Below, in pieces: positions 22,520-33,249 of a stretch of 64,000 bases of DNA (position 1 is its first letter; every line of letters begins with the position of its first letter). The notes under the pieces were generated by a model, which saw only the letters and a list, made by a program, of their open reading frames with translations, did no database searches and was not told the DNA's origin. Origin of the DNA: Acheta domesticus (lineage: Eukaryota > Arthropoda > Insecta > Orthoptera > Gryllidae); the NCBI GenBank assembly GCA_031308135.1, contig JAHLJT010009355.1:1673217-1737216 (forward strand), in the 5' to 3' direction. Made by a program: the position numbers and the translations under genes.

Positions 22520-23150
22520 TTACATATATAATTATTATTGTTATTATTATTATTATTTTATTCATAGTTTTTAGTGGTTGGTAAGTCCACCTGGTCATCA
22601 TATCTGTAATTGGTTAAGTTGCTTTATTTAAGATTCAGGTGGCTTCTAACAATGCGACATGTATTCAAGATAACTGCCTTCTGTTCTGCCTACTATACAT
22701 ACTTCTGGAATGCCATGTCTAGTCATTTTTAGGGATTACTTCTGTGGTTGATGTTACTAATGGCACAGTTGTCACTTTGCTGAAGTTCACTCAGCTACGA
22801 CTTCATGGGCGAGATCGGCATATTTGTGGATCTTCCTTTGATGTTTTGCCGATATGTTGTGAGAGTTCGGTATTGATATTTCAGTAAGGAAAGCCTGCTG
22901 ATGGTTTCTATCGATGTATGTTATATCGGGTCTATTGCCGCCGACTTGTCTGTCAGTGATAACGGAGCGATTCCAGTAGAGAGTGTGATCACTACTTTCA
23001 AGCACGTTCTGGAAACATACTTATAATATGGCAAGGAAGTGGCTAGTAAGCTCGATTTCATTGCTAATAATTGGTGGACCTGCTTCACCACTTCATGACT
23101 CCTTTTGTAGTCCAACTGTGCGAGACCGTTACATCCATTTGTCACGTGTT
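22520..23150 (-). mobile_element. Dong/R4-like LINE, 3' fragment, copy 2
   Basis: Minus-strand coding reads LDYKRSHEVVKQVHQLLAMK, then LYWNRSVITDRQVGG, then NRPDITYIDRNHQQAFLTE and ISIPNSHNISAKHQRKIHKY. The PD of the restriction-like endonuclease motif is intact, with an acidic residue following in TEISIP. A frameshift separates the first segment from the second (about 23000), and the frame stops after LAHEVVAE. A roughly 240-bp 3' UTR ends in (TAA)n at 22520-22556. The sequence differs clearly from copy 1, so it is another subfamily. The 5' truncation point lies against (ATT)n at 23150. Confidence 0.85.
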
Positions 23151-23177
23151 ATTATTATTAATATTATTATTATTTAA
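23150..23177. repeat. (ATT)n microsatellite at a LINE 5' junction
   Basis: TTATTATTATTAATATT-type run directly upstream (minus sense) of LINE copy 2. It is the presumed target or the tail of an older insertion. Confidence 0.85.
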
Positions 23178-23513
23178 AAAGATACCATCTTTCTACGAAA
23201 ATTTTAAGGTACTTTCTAAATTATTATTCCACTTAAATTTGAAACGAAGGATTTGGCCAAAGTATGTAAACTGATGAACAATAGACATACATATAAAATT
23301 TACGGTTTTACTGGTCACAGGATTATAGATTCCTACACATTAGAGTCAAAAAATATTTGAATAGTATACAATGTCGTAGACAACTGTACTCGAAACTTAA
23401 GAATTTATCTCCAAAACCTCGCAAAGCATTTTGCTTCTATGATCATAATATCCCGGGGTGTTATGTATTATGTATCTCGTATGTCTATGTATGTATCTCG
23501 TACCTTCTATGCA

Positions 23514-23929
23514 CAGAGGTATGCAAATTATTAGACTAAAGACGTAGTTTGAATTTATGAATTTATTTTAATACATAGGAATTATTTTTAATATTAAGTG
23601 AACATTTCTTTTTGATTTATAAGCATTCTGATGCTCTCTGGCATCTTTCTTATTAGTGCCATACGCTGCATTTTGATGTATGGATATATTTGATGTCCCA
23701 TATTTCCTTCAATTTACCACCAGACCTTCACATGTTCTTACTTTTTAGCGTCTTTTTAACTATTATCCTAATATTTTTAATTGGGTTCATATCTGGACTG
23801 TTAGCTGGCCATTGTCACTATGTATAATTTTAAAACCAGGAGTGCTGCCAGTTTTATTTATAATTTCTGCGACGAGATTAACACGAATTTACTGACAAAA
23901 TCTTTAGTATAATAATTTGAACATCTCTG
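23514..23929 (-). mobile_element. internally deleted Tc1-like element with transposase 3' remnant
   Basis: Terminal inverted repeats CAGAGGTATGCAAATTATTA (left) and CAGAGATGTTCAAATTATTA (right, reverse complement) bound 416 bp. The right end is followed by TA. On the minus strand the transposase C-terminus is readable: QWPANSPDMNPIKNI, then VKKTLKSKN, and in a shifted frame MQRMALIRKMPESI. Active Tc1 proteins have WPANSPDMNPIEN, where the E is the third catalytic acid; here it is K, and frameshifts follow. The 5' two thirds of the gene are missing. A dead non-autonomous copy. Confidence 0.9.
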
Positions 23930-23934
23930 TATAG

Positions 23935-26040
23935 TATGTATCACGTATCATAATACCCCGGGGCCTTCTGTCATATCTCATTGCTAGAACACTACTGACG
24001 ATCAACCACGGTCTTTAAGCATGATACCCCGTTGCGTATGAGCACAACAGACAACGGTTAATCGTCTACCTTACACAATATTTTTAATTTTGCAAAAAAC
24101 AATGACTTTCTCTTAGAATTCAACGTGCAAACGTCCTCAGCTATATTTATCAGTAAAGTTTCATTAGATAACAAATACAATGACATACGGGTGTTTGCAA
24201 CCATAAGCCGTCCTGTTGCCTATTGTCGCCTTCTGATCCTCGAGAAGCAGGTCAACTGGGCGGAGAACCTCGTTACCTACGAAAATTTGAAGTTGATTAT
24301 TCTTTTGTGTTCCTCATCTGAAATTATAATATGGGCCTTGAGCGTCGAGGCATGGACGAATATAAAATGATCTACCTTTACATTATGTAAAGATGTGTTC
24401 TTGGACGGAATTTTTGCTGAAGAACGGAATTTTGCACACCACCTTGGATTTAAAATGAAATCAAAATTAAACTTTTGAAAAGTTATTTTATTTGGTAATT
24501 ACATTATGACTGCTATTGAAACAACAAAGTTAGAAGTAGAATGTACATATTTCTATCGTATTTAAGCATTTTGTAATGTTATAAACTAATTTAGAACAAT
24601 ATTTGCTATGTACTTGTGTACCTGTATGCGGAGTAAATAAGTAATTTAGTAGCTTTCCTACTTTTCATTGCATCACTTTTTGGTAATCATTTCTGATGAC
24701 AGTAATTATATCGGGGTTTTAAAGGTGAGAATTTACTAACATGAAAGCATTGTAATCGGTAGTCAGCGTCTACATGCTTATGCCTCTATAAAGCATCAGA
24801 ACTAGACTGATCCACATCTGTTCGAACTTATAAAAATCATGTACTGAAAAGTCCGGAAATTGGACCTAATCACTTATTCACTGCCACAAGATGTGATCTA
24901 GTACATGATATAATATTACGTGTTCTGGGTGTACGTCTGTGTGTATGAGGCTGGATTGCTCCCCTCGGATTGAGAAAAGGCAGCATTCATTGAGGATGGT
25001 ATTCTGTTGAACTTCCGTGAAATATCGTTCCCAAAAGTTAGACGCATGTATATCGACTATCGTTGTAGCACAGTCATCCTTAGCTATTACCGACGTAATG
25101 TACTTAGAAACTTGGTTTATGGGATTATTAAACACACAAACTGCATTTCAATTATCAAACATAATTCTAACTTGGACCAAAATTTGCAAGACGTCATTAC
25201 AGTTCCTGAGACTCGTGCTATCCAAGCATTGCGGGTCTGTATCTAGAACTGTATTTTCAACGTGTACTCTCTATAAGGTTTGGGGAAGAACAAACAAAAT
25301 ATACTCAAATTCTCTTATGCCATATACTTTACACTACAATTCGTCTTTTATAATATTAGAGTAAATAACATGTACAATTTTATTCTTAAAATTATTCAGT
25401 AATTTATTATAAAGCTAATTTGTTTCTGCTCTTAGAATACTTTTGATTATAAAATATTTAGTTTGCAGTTTCACGTTCTGAACGTGAAGCATTTATAAAT
25501 TCGTTCCTAATTTCACGAGTCGAAATTAGAGATAGTAGCTCGTACGTTTTTGACACCAAGACATGTATATGCACAGAGTATTGGGAAAGGAATGGCAATG
25601 CTTTCGATGTCATGGCGACGGTCTACGCATGAACAGGAATGAAAACAACTAGACAGAAAGTGAACGTTCTGAAATGAGGACGTGTAGGATAGTTTTCAGC
25701 CTGAATAATACGATTCGGTTAGCAATTTGAATGTGAGAGGGTAATGTGATATTTATTTATTTATTTGTCAAAAAACAGTAAAGACTGTTTATGACGTGTG
25801 GGGAAAGAAAGTTATCTGCGCACATTTTGGCTGTATATTCAATACAAGACATTATTAAAGAAAAGTGGATGGACGGGAAATTTTGGGAGAGACACCTTTT
25901 TTTGTAAAAACACTGTTGCAATTTGTGAAAAGCTCATTACGAAGCATTTTTATTGTGAATCATCTGTTTTTACAAATTTTTCCTTTCACCATTGTAGAAT
26001 TCACGACCATGATGTATGAGGGATGTACTTAACGGAATTT
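23935..26040. other. unassigned AT-rich sequence
   Basis: About 2.1 kb without a recognisable gene. Frames near 24125, 25007 and 25798 are under 120 codons and carry no family motif. No arrays or long inverted repeats noted. Confidence 0.45.
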
Positions 26041-26054
26041 GGTCGGAATAGAGA

Positions 26055-26265
26055 CAATTAAACCATTAGTTTGCTGACGTTCCGGAATATTTTAATTCCA
26101 TCCTCAGGGCTTACTAAATAATTACGGAAATATTACAGTCTCTCAGACATAATGTTGTTGAGTGACTGTAATATTTCCATAATTACTTTCAAGCCCTGAG
26201 GATGAAAAACAAATATGGGAAAATATTCCGAAACGTCGGCAAACTAATTGTTTAATTGTTTCTAC
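26055..26265. repeat. large inverted repeat of a Penelope-like hammerhead-containing segment
   Basis: The left half (about 26058-26140) and right half (about 26162-26262) are imperfect reverse complements sharing GACTGTAATATTTCC, CCCTGAGGATG and CGTC(G/A)GCAAACTAAT. Each arm contains a hammerhead-type core on its own outward strand: CTGAGGA...GAAACGTC at 26196-26237 (plus) and CTGAGGA...GGAACGTC at 26107-26076 (minus). Penelope-like elements carry hammerhead motifs with a very short stem III in their pseudo-LTRs. The sequence after the right arm (26266-26420) is shared with 27165-27345. Confidence 0.65.
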
Positions 26266-26420
26266 TTCGAGCAAATCTCGTGAATTACATACCTTTTTCT
26301 TATAATTTTATAACCAACCCTTAAAGGAGGACCAATGACCATATGTTTACAGAATATTTTTTCCGGAACATCACTAAAGGTCATTTTAAGTTTTTTGTTC
26401 CCTCTCCGGACATTCAGCAA
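26266..26420 (+). mobile_element. flank of the Penelope-like repeat, copy 1
   Basis: Shared with 27175-27345: GACCATATGTTTACAGAA, CCCTCTCCGGAC and the preceding TTGTTTCTAC text occur in the same order. It runs into (AAT)n at about 26420, where LINE copy 3 begins. Confidence 0.6.
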
Positions 26421-26421
26421 A

Positions 26422-26450
26422 TTAATAATAATAATAATAATAATAATAAA

Positions 26451-26502
<52 letters not shown>

Positions 26503-26890
26503 TGGAAAACTATTGTCTACTTGTAGATGTTGCTGTACCTTGCGATCAAATCGTTACCAAAGAGGCAGAGAAACGTCTTAAATACAAGAGTTTGGAAATC
26601 GTGATCAGCCGAATGTGGGTTGTAAAAGCACAGGTCACCCGATACTTATCGATGCTCTGGAATTTGTTCCACAAAATGTATGTAAGAACTTGGCTAAACT
26701 GCCAGGTCATTCAAAAGACTGGGAAGTGCAGGAAATTTCTTTATTTGGAACAGCTCACATTTTGCGCAAAGTATCGTAGAGGCACCGACAGTCCCTAGAT
26801 CTGCTCCTTAGGTAGCTGGTTGCAATCTGGAGTAGATTTTATATTCAGCCGACTCATAACATCTTTAGTTTTCATATAGAGATATAATAA
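26422..26890 (+). mobile_element. Dong/R4-like LINE, 3' fragment, copy 3, starting in (AAT)n
   Basis: A pure (AAT)n tract (about 26422-26501, one AAATT interruption) runs straight into LINE coding sequence: LLVDVAVPCDQIVTKEAEK, then YKSLEIVISRMWVVKAQ. Frame loss follows near 26640. The 3' part (LFGTAHILRKVS in DNA sense) and 3' UTR match copy 1 closely, ending at ATATAATAATAAT (26880-26893). It is the same subfamily as copy 1, truncated further. The adjacent 26895-27050 is unassigned. Confidence 0.85.
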
Positions 26891-27059
26891 TAATATTTAA
26901 TTTTCCTGCTAATGAGCTTTCGCTCGGTGGCAGGGTTTATACAGAACATATAAAGACATACAAAAACAAGTTAAGAATACATATTATAAGGAAAGTACAA
27001 CTAAGTAACTAAGAAGACATATAACACACATAAATGTTTGGCATAACACGCAATTCTCT

Positions 27060-27425
27060 CGATATTCCTGACTAAAACAGCGCAAAAATTCTGTCTTTAT
27101 GTGGAAATGCTGTTCCCAAGCCCTGAGAATGAAAAAAATATGTGAAAATAATCCGAAACGTCGCCAAACTAATTGCTATATTGTTTCTACTCCACCTAAA
27201 TCCCATGAGCTACATCCCTTTTTCTCTGACTTTTCAACCAACCCGTAAAGGACGACAAACTGACCATATGTTTACAGAAGATTTTTTCGTAGAACATCTC
27301 GAAAGATCATTTTATGTTTCAAAGTTTTTCGTTCCCTCTCCGGACTTTCGGCATAATACGACGCAAAAATCCGGTCTTTACGTGGCAATGCTGTTGCCAG
27401 CTAATAGCGTAGGCCGTCCCTTCCT
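27060..27425 (+). mobile_element. Penelope-like repeat, copy 2, partial tandem unit
   Basis: Contains CCCTGAGAATG...CCGAAACGTC (27121-27162), the same hammerhead-like pair as at 26196-26237 but with one core base changed, then the shared downstream text. GCGCAAAAATTCTGTCTTTA near 27077 recurs as a variant ACGCAAAAATCCGGTCTTTA near 27360, about 281 bp on. That suggests a tandem pseudo-LTR arrangement as in Penelope elements. No RT or GIY-YIG coding is visible. Confidence 0.55.
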
Positions 27426-27429
27426 TTAG

Positions 27430-27990
27430 TATCCAACGTGGTCTCCGCCCCCGCCCCCGCTCCCGGCCCTGGCTTCCAAGCAAGGCCCTTCCCTTTGATA
27501 TATCGTTTTATTGTGCCGGCTGGGCAAATGGCCCTCGGGGGCCCCGTAAAACTCAACAAGTTCGGCCCGGCCGGCTTTACGGCGCGAGCCCGCCCTAGGT
27601 CATTTTGACGCCCGCCCGCCCGCCAGCTTAATTGATTTCCGGTCCAGGTAAATCTCGCCCCCCCCCCCTCGCCCCCGGCGGCGCAGAGACCCTCTTAAGC
27701 GCGCGCCGCCACGGCCCCCTTCGCCCTCGGCCCTTCCGCCAAAGCCCCCTGCGCCGCCGCCGCGAGGAAGCGAGGGGGGAGGGGTGTCTCCGGGGAGGAG
27801 CGCCGGGGCTGCGGTACTGCGAGGAGTCGCCTCAGAGCGCAGCGCGCATGCGCGCAACTGGGAGCGCTCCCGCGGCTGCGGTGTTTTGGCAGGGGATTCC
27901 TGCGGGAGACGCCCTGCTCGGAATGATTGCACTGGCTAATGGCACGTCTGCCTCGTGTGGACTGCAGCACTGCTGGCACCTTTTTTGAGC
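27430..27990. promoter_or_regulatory. CpG island with NRF1-like site and possible splice donor
   Basis: About 550 bp of GC- and CpG-rich sequence in AT-rich surroundings. Features: CAGCTTAATTGATTTCCGG (homeodomain-like core), CCAG|GTAAAT at about 27647-27650 (donor-like), and GCGCATGCGCGC at about 27844 (matches the NRF1 palindrome). Frames on both strands are open but proline/arginine-rich, as composition predicts. A promoter with a 5' non-coding exon would look like this, but no transcript evidence exists here. Confidence 0.35.
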
Positions 27991-28019
27991 TCGAAACTAG
28001 TGCTGCTACAACAGCACAT

Positions 28020-29110
28020 GCGTGTACTTTTGTCCCTTGTCATTTAAATTTGCAGTTTTCGATCATTCAGAGTTCCATGAAAATGAGACCCACATCATTC
28101 TTTTAACCATCCCTTCCTCTATCTGCAGAAAAAATGTGAAGAAAAAATGTGCAGTTGTTCTCAGAAAATGTTCGTTTTACAAATGGCGTTGATTTCAAGC
28201 ATAAATTACGCAAAAACTATTCCTCTCTTCAAAAAAATTGTACATGACCTTCTCTAAAGAGCTGTTTTTTGTACAATAGATTTCTTTTGAGACAAAAGTC
28301 TCCATTGTAAATTTTGTACTTGTAAAATGTTCACATTTTCAATTTTCGAAAATACGGAAAGTTTGCCGAAAATGAGACCTAGTATCATATCTTTTATCAT
28401 CCTTTGCTACATAGGAGGAGATAATTCAAACAAAAACAATAGTAGCGGATTTTGAAAAAATAAAAAAGTAAAAATGCCTATATTTTACGCAAAATTATCC
28501 AAAAAGTACTTTTGAAAAATTGAACATGACCTTATTTCAAGACGTCTTTAAAGAGCAGATTTCATTACGAAAAAACTATCTTCAATATTATAGTTGCAGG
28601 AAGACGCCCCCTCCGAAAAAATTTCAATTTTCAAAAATCTTTGATTTCAACAAACATGAGATCTGTACTATTTTCTAAGCGTACTTAAAGCTGTCAGAGG
28701 ACATGTCATCAAAACTTATGGTGCCATTTTCGAGAAAAATTTGCAAATGTTGTTGAGGATTCGTGTTAAGTACTCTCAGAATCTAATATAATCGTATGAA
28801 AATCCTAAAGCCATTAATTCATTCAGATCGATTGGGGAATATCAATTTTTCGAAAATCAGTCGAACAGTTTAGGCTCTAGCCTTGACCTGTGAGACACAC
28901 GTTTTGCCATCAATTGGTTCTTTGGTATCAAGGACTCACAAAATATGGATAATGGCTATACCACATGTTAGAAGAAGTCATTTACTGTACATACGAACAT
29001 GATTTATCAACATTTTCCGTTACCAGGGGCTGACACTATGAAATTTCCTGCCGAAAATTCGCAGTTTTCCGGCGCATGATTGAAGAACGTTTTCGTCTTA
29101 CAATTGCGTG
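28020..29110 (-). repeat. AT-rich dispersed repeat X, copy A
   Basis: Minus-strand copy of the repeat at 35166-36773. The stretch GGTCAAgGCTAGaGCCTAAAC (28853-28873, minus) matches 35476-35497, and AATATTCCCCA(A/G)TCGATCTGA follows in both. The rest shows the same family of AAAATTT-rich paragraphs. No coding capacity. Boundaries are approximate; the right part (29030-29110) shares TTTTCCGGCGCATGATT with 59240. Confidence 0.65.
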
Positions 29111-31110
29111 GGCACGAAAGTAAAATGACATTGTTTAGAATTACAAATATTTGTTCAAAATCGCATTATACTTTACAAACATATTTCTGACGTTTCTGCG
29201 TTTTTTGTCAGTCTTAACGAAGTTCTAATAATTAATATACTTTTTGTAACTCAAAAATTGAAAAGATCCTGAAGCTAAATAATTTACTGTGTATGATATA
29301 TGAATTAACATCAAATATTAATAATCACGACTGCACTAAATTTCCAAATATACACTTCTGATAGACAGAGCTGTAGTAAATATCCCTTGCAAAGCGTATT
29401 TTCTTTTCGTCTTTGCGACGAATGCTATCCCCATTGAAAAGTGTTTGTGAATTCACAAACTTATTTACTATACATAAATTTCCTCAGTGATGAAATGGGT
29501 GAAAATTTATATGGTTGTTTATTATTAGGAATAACGTGAATAGAGGGTAGCATTTCATTAATATTAAACACGTGAAATGTGAGTTTTGTGTTTGAGTATA
29601 CATTAAATGTTAGTCGAAGTGCATATATTTTTGCTGTTATTGTTTGCTTGGTAAATAGTAAACGGAAATTTCAGTGGTATATGTTAAAAATAAAATAAAA
29701 CGTCATAATTACAAGCATGGAAAGATCTGAACTGACACTCGTAGAGTATTTTAATATACTGATTAAACAGAAATTTACTAAATAGTTCAGTGTTTAGTGT
29801 TTTCCCAATGTTTTAAGTAAACAAATGGCTTTATCTTATCACATATTCGTTAAAACAAATAATGTTGGATTCATGATTCAAGAATTCAAGATTTTCACTT
29901 CTGTCTACTCAGTTTTGAATAATTGTAAATAAAGCAGTTAGTGTACTTATTTGTAAACATTGCTGTTTAGTTCATTTCATATTATTTATTTCACACTTTA
30001 CTACAAAATAATGGGTGTTTACGTATTTGATTATTCTTTGTATCGTGTGTTGGATCAGAGAAATACTCTTAGGAAAGAGAGAAAGAGAACTGAAAATATA
30101 AAGTGAAATGTTATTGTGATTTTTTAATAAAAGGAACATTTTAATTTTCAATTTAATTCATACAATAAGCAGAAAAGGACTGTGGTAAATGAATTATGAG
30201 TTGATTTTTAAGAAAAACATTAGAATTAGAATGAATAAGGCACCAGTTCTTTTTATGATGGGAAGGTAACTGTTCTGAGGGGAGAATGTGAGATGTGGGT
30301 GGGTCATGGAGATAAATGGCCGAGAATAGTCCCACGTTAGTTAAATTAGTTGCGTGAATTAAAGAATGTTATGTATATTTATAGATGAAATGTACACAGA
30401 AGTACATAAATCTAGGAAATTAAATTTTTGCTTATAAACTCTAATATTCAATAATTTGCATGAAAACTGGCGTGATTGTTAATTTATCTTAATACAAGAA
30501 AGAAGACTTACCAGGGTGATCCTTGGAATATCGGAAGCAGCGAATTTTCGTAGATAGAAAACAAAGCGCTATGAATTTTTGGATAACAATTACATATCGA
30601 AAAAAGAGTTATGTAAAGATGATAACTTCGTATTTGGAGATCTCATGGCTGGGAGAATTTAAAAAATGTCAAATCATACAAATATTTTTATAATAATTAA
30701 AGAGGCAATTTTAAACAACAAATTGCGATTTCTCCATAAATTGTTGTTGATTCTTCAGTTTAAAAAACAGTAAATTATATTTCATTGAAAATTCATAGAA
30801 TATTGTGTTCTGACTTTCTTCATTGCACTCATTCAATCTACCTCCTCCCAAAAGAATTATACCAGTATTTTGATTTGGGTATTTTCATTTTCCTACATAT
30901 TCCTTGCTTTTTACTCTTAATTAGTAAATGTGAATATCTAAAACATGAATAAAATTAAAAGAACACTTCAAAAGTTTCAAAAAAACACTATGAACTTTGT
31001 ATACGAAACTTATTTGATTTTATTAAATCAATAACAGATAATTAAATGGGAAACATTATTATATGAGTGGGCCTTCTTTTACCTGTTTTTAAATAAAGAA
31101 GAAAAAATGG
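29111..31110. other. unassigned AT-rich sequence
   Basis: About 2 kb of AT-rich DNA. No gene, repeat unit or hairpin recognised. Confidence 0.5.
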
Positions 31111-31119
31111 AACAGTTAT

Positions 31120-31540
31120 TTTTCCACGTGTCATGGGACAAAGAGGGAGAGAGAGACAGACAGAGACTGCCCCAGATCGGCCCCAGGAACGCAGACAGGA
31201 GAGAGGGCACAGTTCAAATGGGATGAGAAAAGATCAAAATGGACGCAAAGGCGCGGGTGAGTTGGAGCTAAGGAGCAGGCAAGTCTAGGTGAGGGGTCAA
31301 GTAGGTAGGATGTAGTAGGATGAAGAAAAACATGGAGGGGCAACGTCTGTTAGTGAATGATGGATCAGTATGGACGAAAGGGTGAAGAGACAAAGAGGGT
31401 TTGGTGACTGGGGGGAGAAGAGGAACTACTCAGGGAAATAAAGGGAAGACGGGCCGAAGAAAACAGGCAAAGGTACAAGAAGCAGCGAACGGTGGCGTTG
31501 AGGAAAGGTGGTGACGAGGCGTCAAGATTTTACCTCTTCG
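31120..31540. repeat. purine-rich low-complexity stretch
   Basis: The plus strand is dominated by A and G with few pyrimidines (GAGGGAGAGAGAGACAGACA and similar). No regular period. A minus-strand frame at 31343-31131 follows from this composition. Confidence 0.6.
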
Positions 31541-31594
31541 AGTCTTACGAGTCACTCGATAAACCTCTGAGGTGTATTTTTTAATTATTTTTTT

Positions 31595-31790
31595 TTATTT
31601 AAGGTCTCATCAACATCTAGGTCATTAGCGACCACTTTTTGTGTTTAACGTTATGTAACTGAAGTTGACATGTGATAGGACGAACACAAATACAATCATG
31701 CCCGAGGCGGGACTCAAACCCGCGATCCTTCGGTCCCAGATCGCTGTGCTACTGATTGATCGATCTCGGCGACGGGGGATCGGATCTGCT
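31595..31790 (-). mobile_element. second tRNA-derived SINE family, copy A
   Basis: On the minus strand a tRNA-like head carries the B box GGTTTGAGTCCCGCC (from about 31717). A body follows with TGGTCGCTAATGACCTAGAT and GTTGATGAGACCTTAAAT at the 3' side. A second copy with the same order lies at 37552-37770. Its sequence differs from the SINE at 7803. Confidence 0.75.
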
Positions 31791-31864
31791 GTGGTTGTTC
31801 CACTGCCTTCCGCCGCCTGTGATTGGAGAAACTATAGACGGGGCTCTCTCTTCTCTCACTTCTC

Positions 31865-32060
31865 TTACCCGCGGTGTCTTCCGCGGTTCGTGGCCCGTTT
31901 GTAAGGGTACTGCTCGGGCCTGGTGTTGATCGGAGAAACAACGCAAAACCACCGATGAGAGAAGCCGGCCGCGAGAATCCTCCAGACAGTGATTGAATTC
32001 GACCTAGTTGACAAGGTAGTGTCGAAATTGCTGCCGCCGTCGGGAAACCCACGTGTCACC
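31865..32060 (-). repeat. dispersed GC-rich repeat R, copy A
   Basis: Its reverse complement matches 44150-44310: TTCGaCACTAcCTTGTCA, then GGTCGAAT, CACTGTCTGGAGGA, GTTTCTCCGATCAACA and AGCAGTA occur in the same order and spacing. Two diverged copies define a dispersed family of unknown class. It lies next to the SINE at 31595. GAT(T/C)GGAGAAAC also occurs at about 31820, hinting at a local duplication. The apparent minus-strand frame crossing here extends into the G-rich array and is not a gene. Confidence 0.7.
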
Positions 32061-32119
32061 GCCAGTGAGTGGGAAGGAATGCGGACGAATACGCCTCTAA
32101 CGAACGCTCCCCTGCCACT

Positions 32120-33000
32120 CGAACAGGGAAGGGGGGAAGTGTGGAGCGTGATGGGGGGAACGGCCCAAAATGTCGCACGTGGAGGCGGGGCTGGAGAGGG
32201 GCTGGGAGCACGGCGGGGGGTGGGGGGTGGCGGGTGGAGGTGGACAGAGGTGGGGGTGGGTGGGGCGCAGGGCGGGGCTGAAGAGGAGCATGGACGACAG
32301 GGGCGACAGGGCGTGGACGTGGTGTGGGGAAGGTAGAGCAGGGCAGGGGGTGGGTGGGGCGGGGCCGCGCCAGGTGCTGACCTGAGGACCAGCGCTGCCT
32401 CTGACAAAGGGCGCGAATCTGCGATGCAGATGCGGCGCGGACAATGGCGGCGGCGTGGGTGGGGCGGGTGGAGAGAATGGTGCGGGGCATGCACGTGGGG
32501 GGGCGGAGTGGGGGTAGTGGGGCGGGCGAGGTGGGACGGATGAGGCGGGCGGGTCGGGGTGGGCCAGTCCTGGAGGACGGGGCGGGCAGGCGGGGCGAGG
32601 CGAGACGGGACGGGATGAGCTTGACAGGGCCGTCGGGGCGGGGTGGGTGGAGCATAGCGGGCCAGGGATGGCGGGGAGGACGGGGCGGCGCGGGGGCAGC
32701 GCGGGGGAGGGAGGGGTAGGCGAGGGGGAGGGGCAGATGGAACGGGATACGACAGGGCTAGCGGGGTGATGGTGCGGGGGGGGGCGAGGCAAGCGGGCGG
32801 GGCGAGTGGGACGGGACAGGACAGGGTGGGGCGGTGTGGACGAGGCGTGGCGGTGTGGACGAGGCGTGGCGGTGTGGACGAGGCGTGGCGAGAGAGGACA
32901 GGGCGGACGGGGCGGGGCGCGTAAGATGGGGTGGGGTAAGGTGGGCGGGGCGGCCGGGGCGGGCGCCGAGGGGGCCAGGGAGGTGGAGAGGGCAGCGCGC
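32120..33000. repeat. G-rich degenerate minisatellite array
   Basis: About 880 bp in which the plus strand is GGGGCGGGGC-like with interspersed A and T. Short local periods are visible, the clearest a 19-bp unit three times at 32832-32888 (GGTGTGGACGAGGCGTGGC). Very long frames on the minus strand (Pro/Ala/Arg-rich) are translations of this array. Runs of GGGG make G-quadruplexes likely on the plus strand. Confidence 0.9.
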
Positions 33001-33204
33001 TCGCCGGGCGCACAGCGCATGCGCAACGCAGCGCACGGCCGATGACAGCTGCGTGGCGCGGGGGTGGGGAGGACCTGTGACGGGCGTGGCGGGCGGGAGA
33101 GCTACTGCGGCGTCGAAGCAGCGGCTCAGGGCCTTGCAACGCTCCTCCAAAACCCAGAACAAAGCTCGAGGGTGCTACTGCAGGAGGCGCTAGTACAGCT
33201 GCAG
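33000..33204 (+). promoter_or_regulatory. CpG core with NRF1-like site and possible exon
   Basis: GCGCATGCGCAAC near 33016 matches the NRF1 consensus. A frame open from 33046 reads AAAQGLATLLQNPEQSSRVL, then LQEALVQLQ, and meets a donor-like CTGCAG|GTTAGG at 33204|33205. The peptide is helix-like and less biased than neighbouring frames. There is no in-frame ATG, and no strong acceptor upstream. It could be part of an exon beside a CpG promoter, or chance. Confidence 0.22.
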
Positions 33205-33249
33205 GTTAGGATCGGCAACTTCCGCACAGAAACATTGGCTAATTTGTGA

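Noticed and set aside
31865..33139. 424-codon minus-strand frame, Pro/Ala/Arg/His-rich
   Set aside because: Translation of the G-rich array plus flanking repeat R; other frames over the same bases are also open for 100-300 codons.
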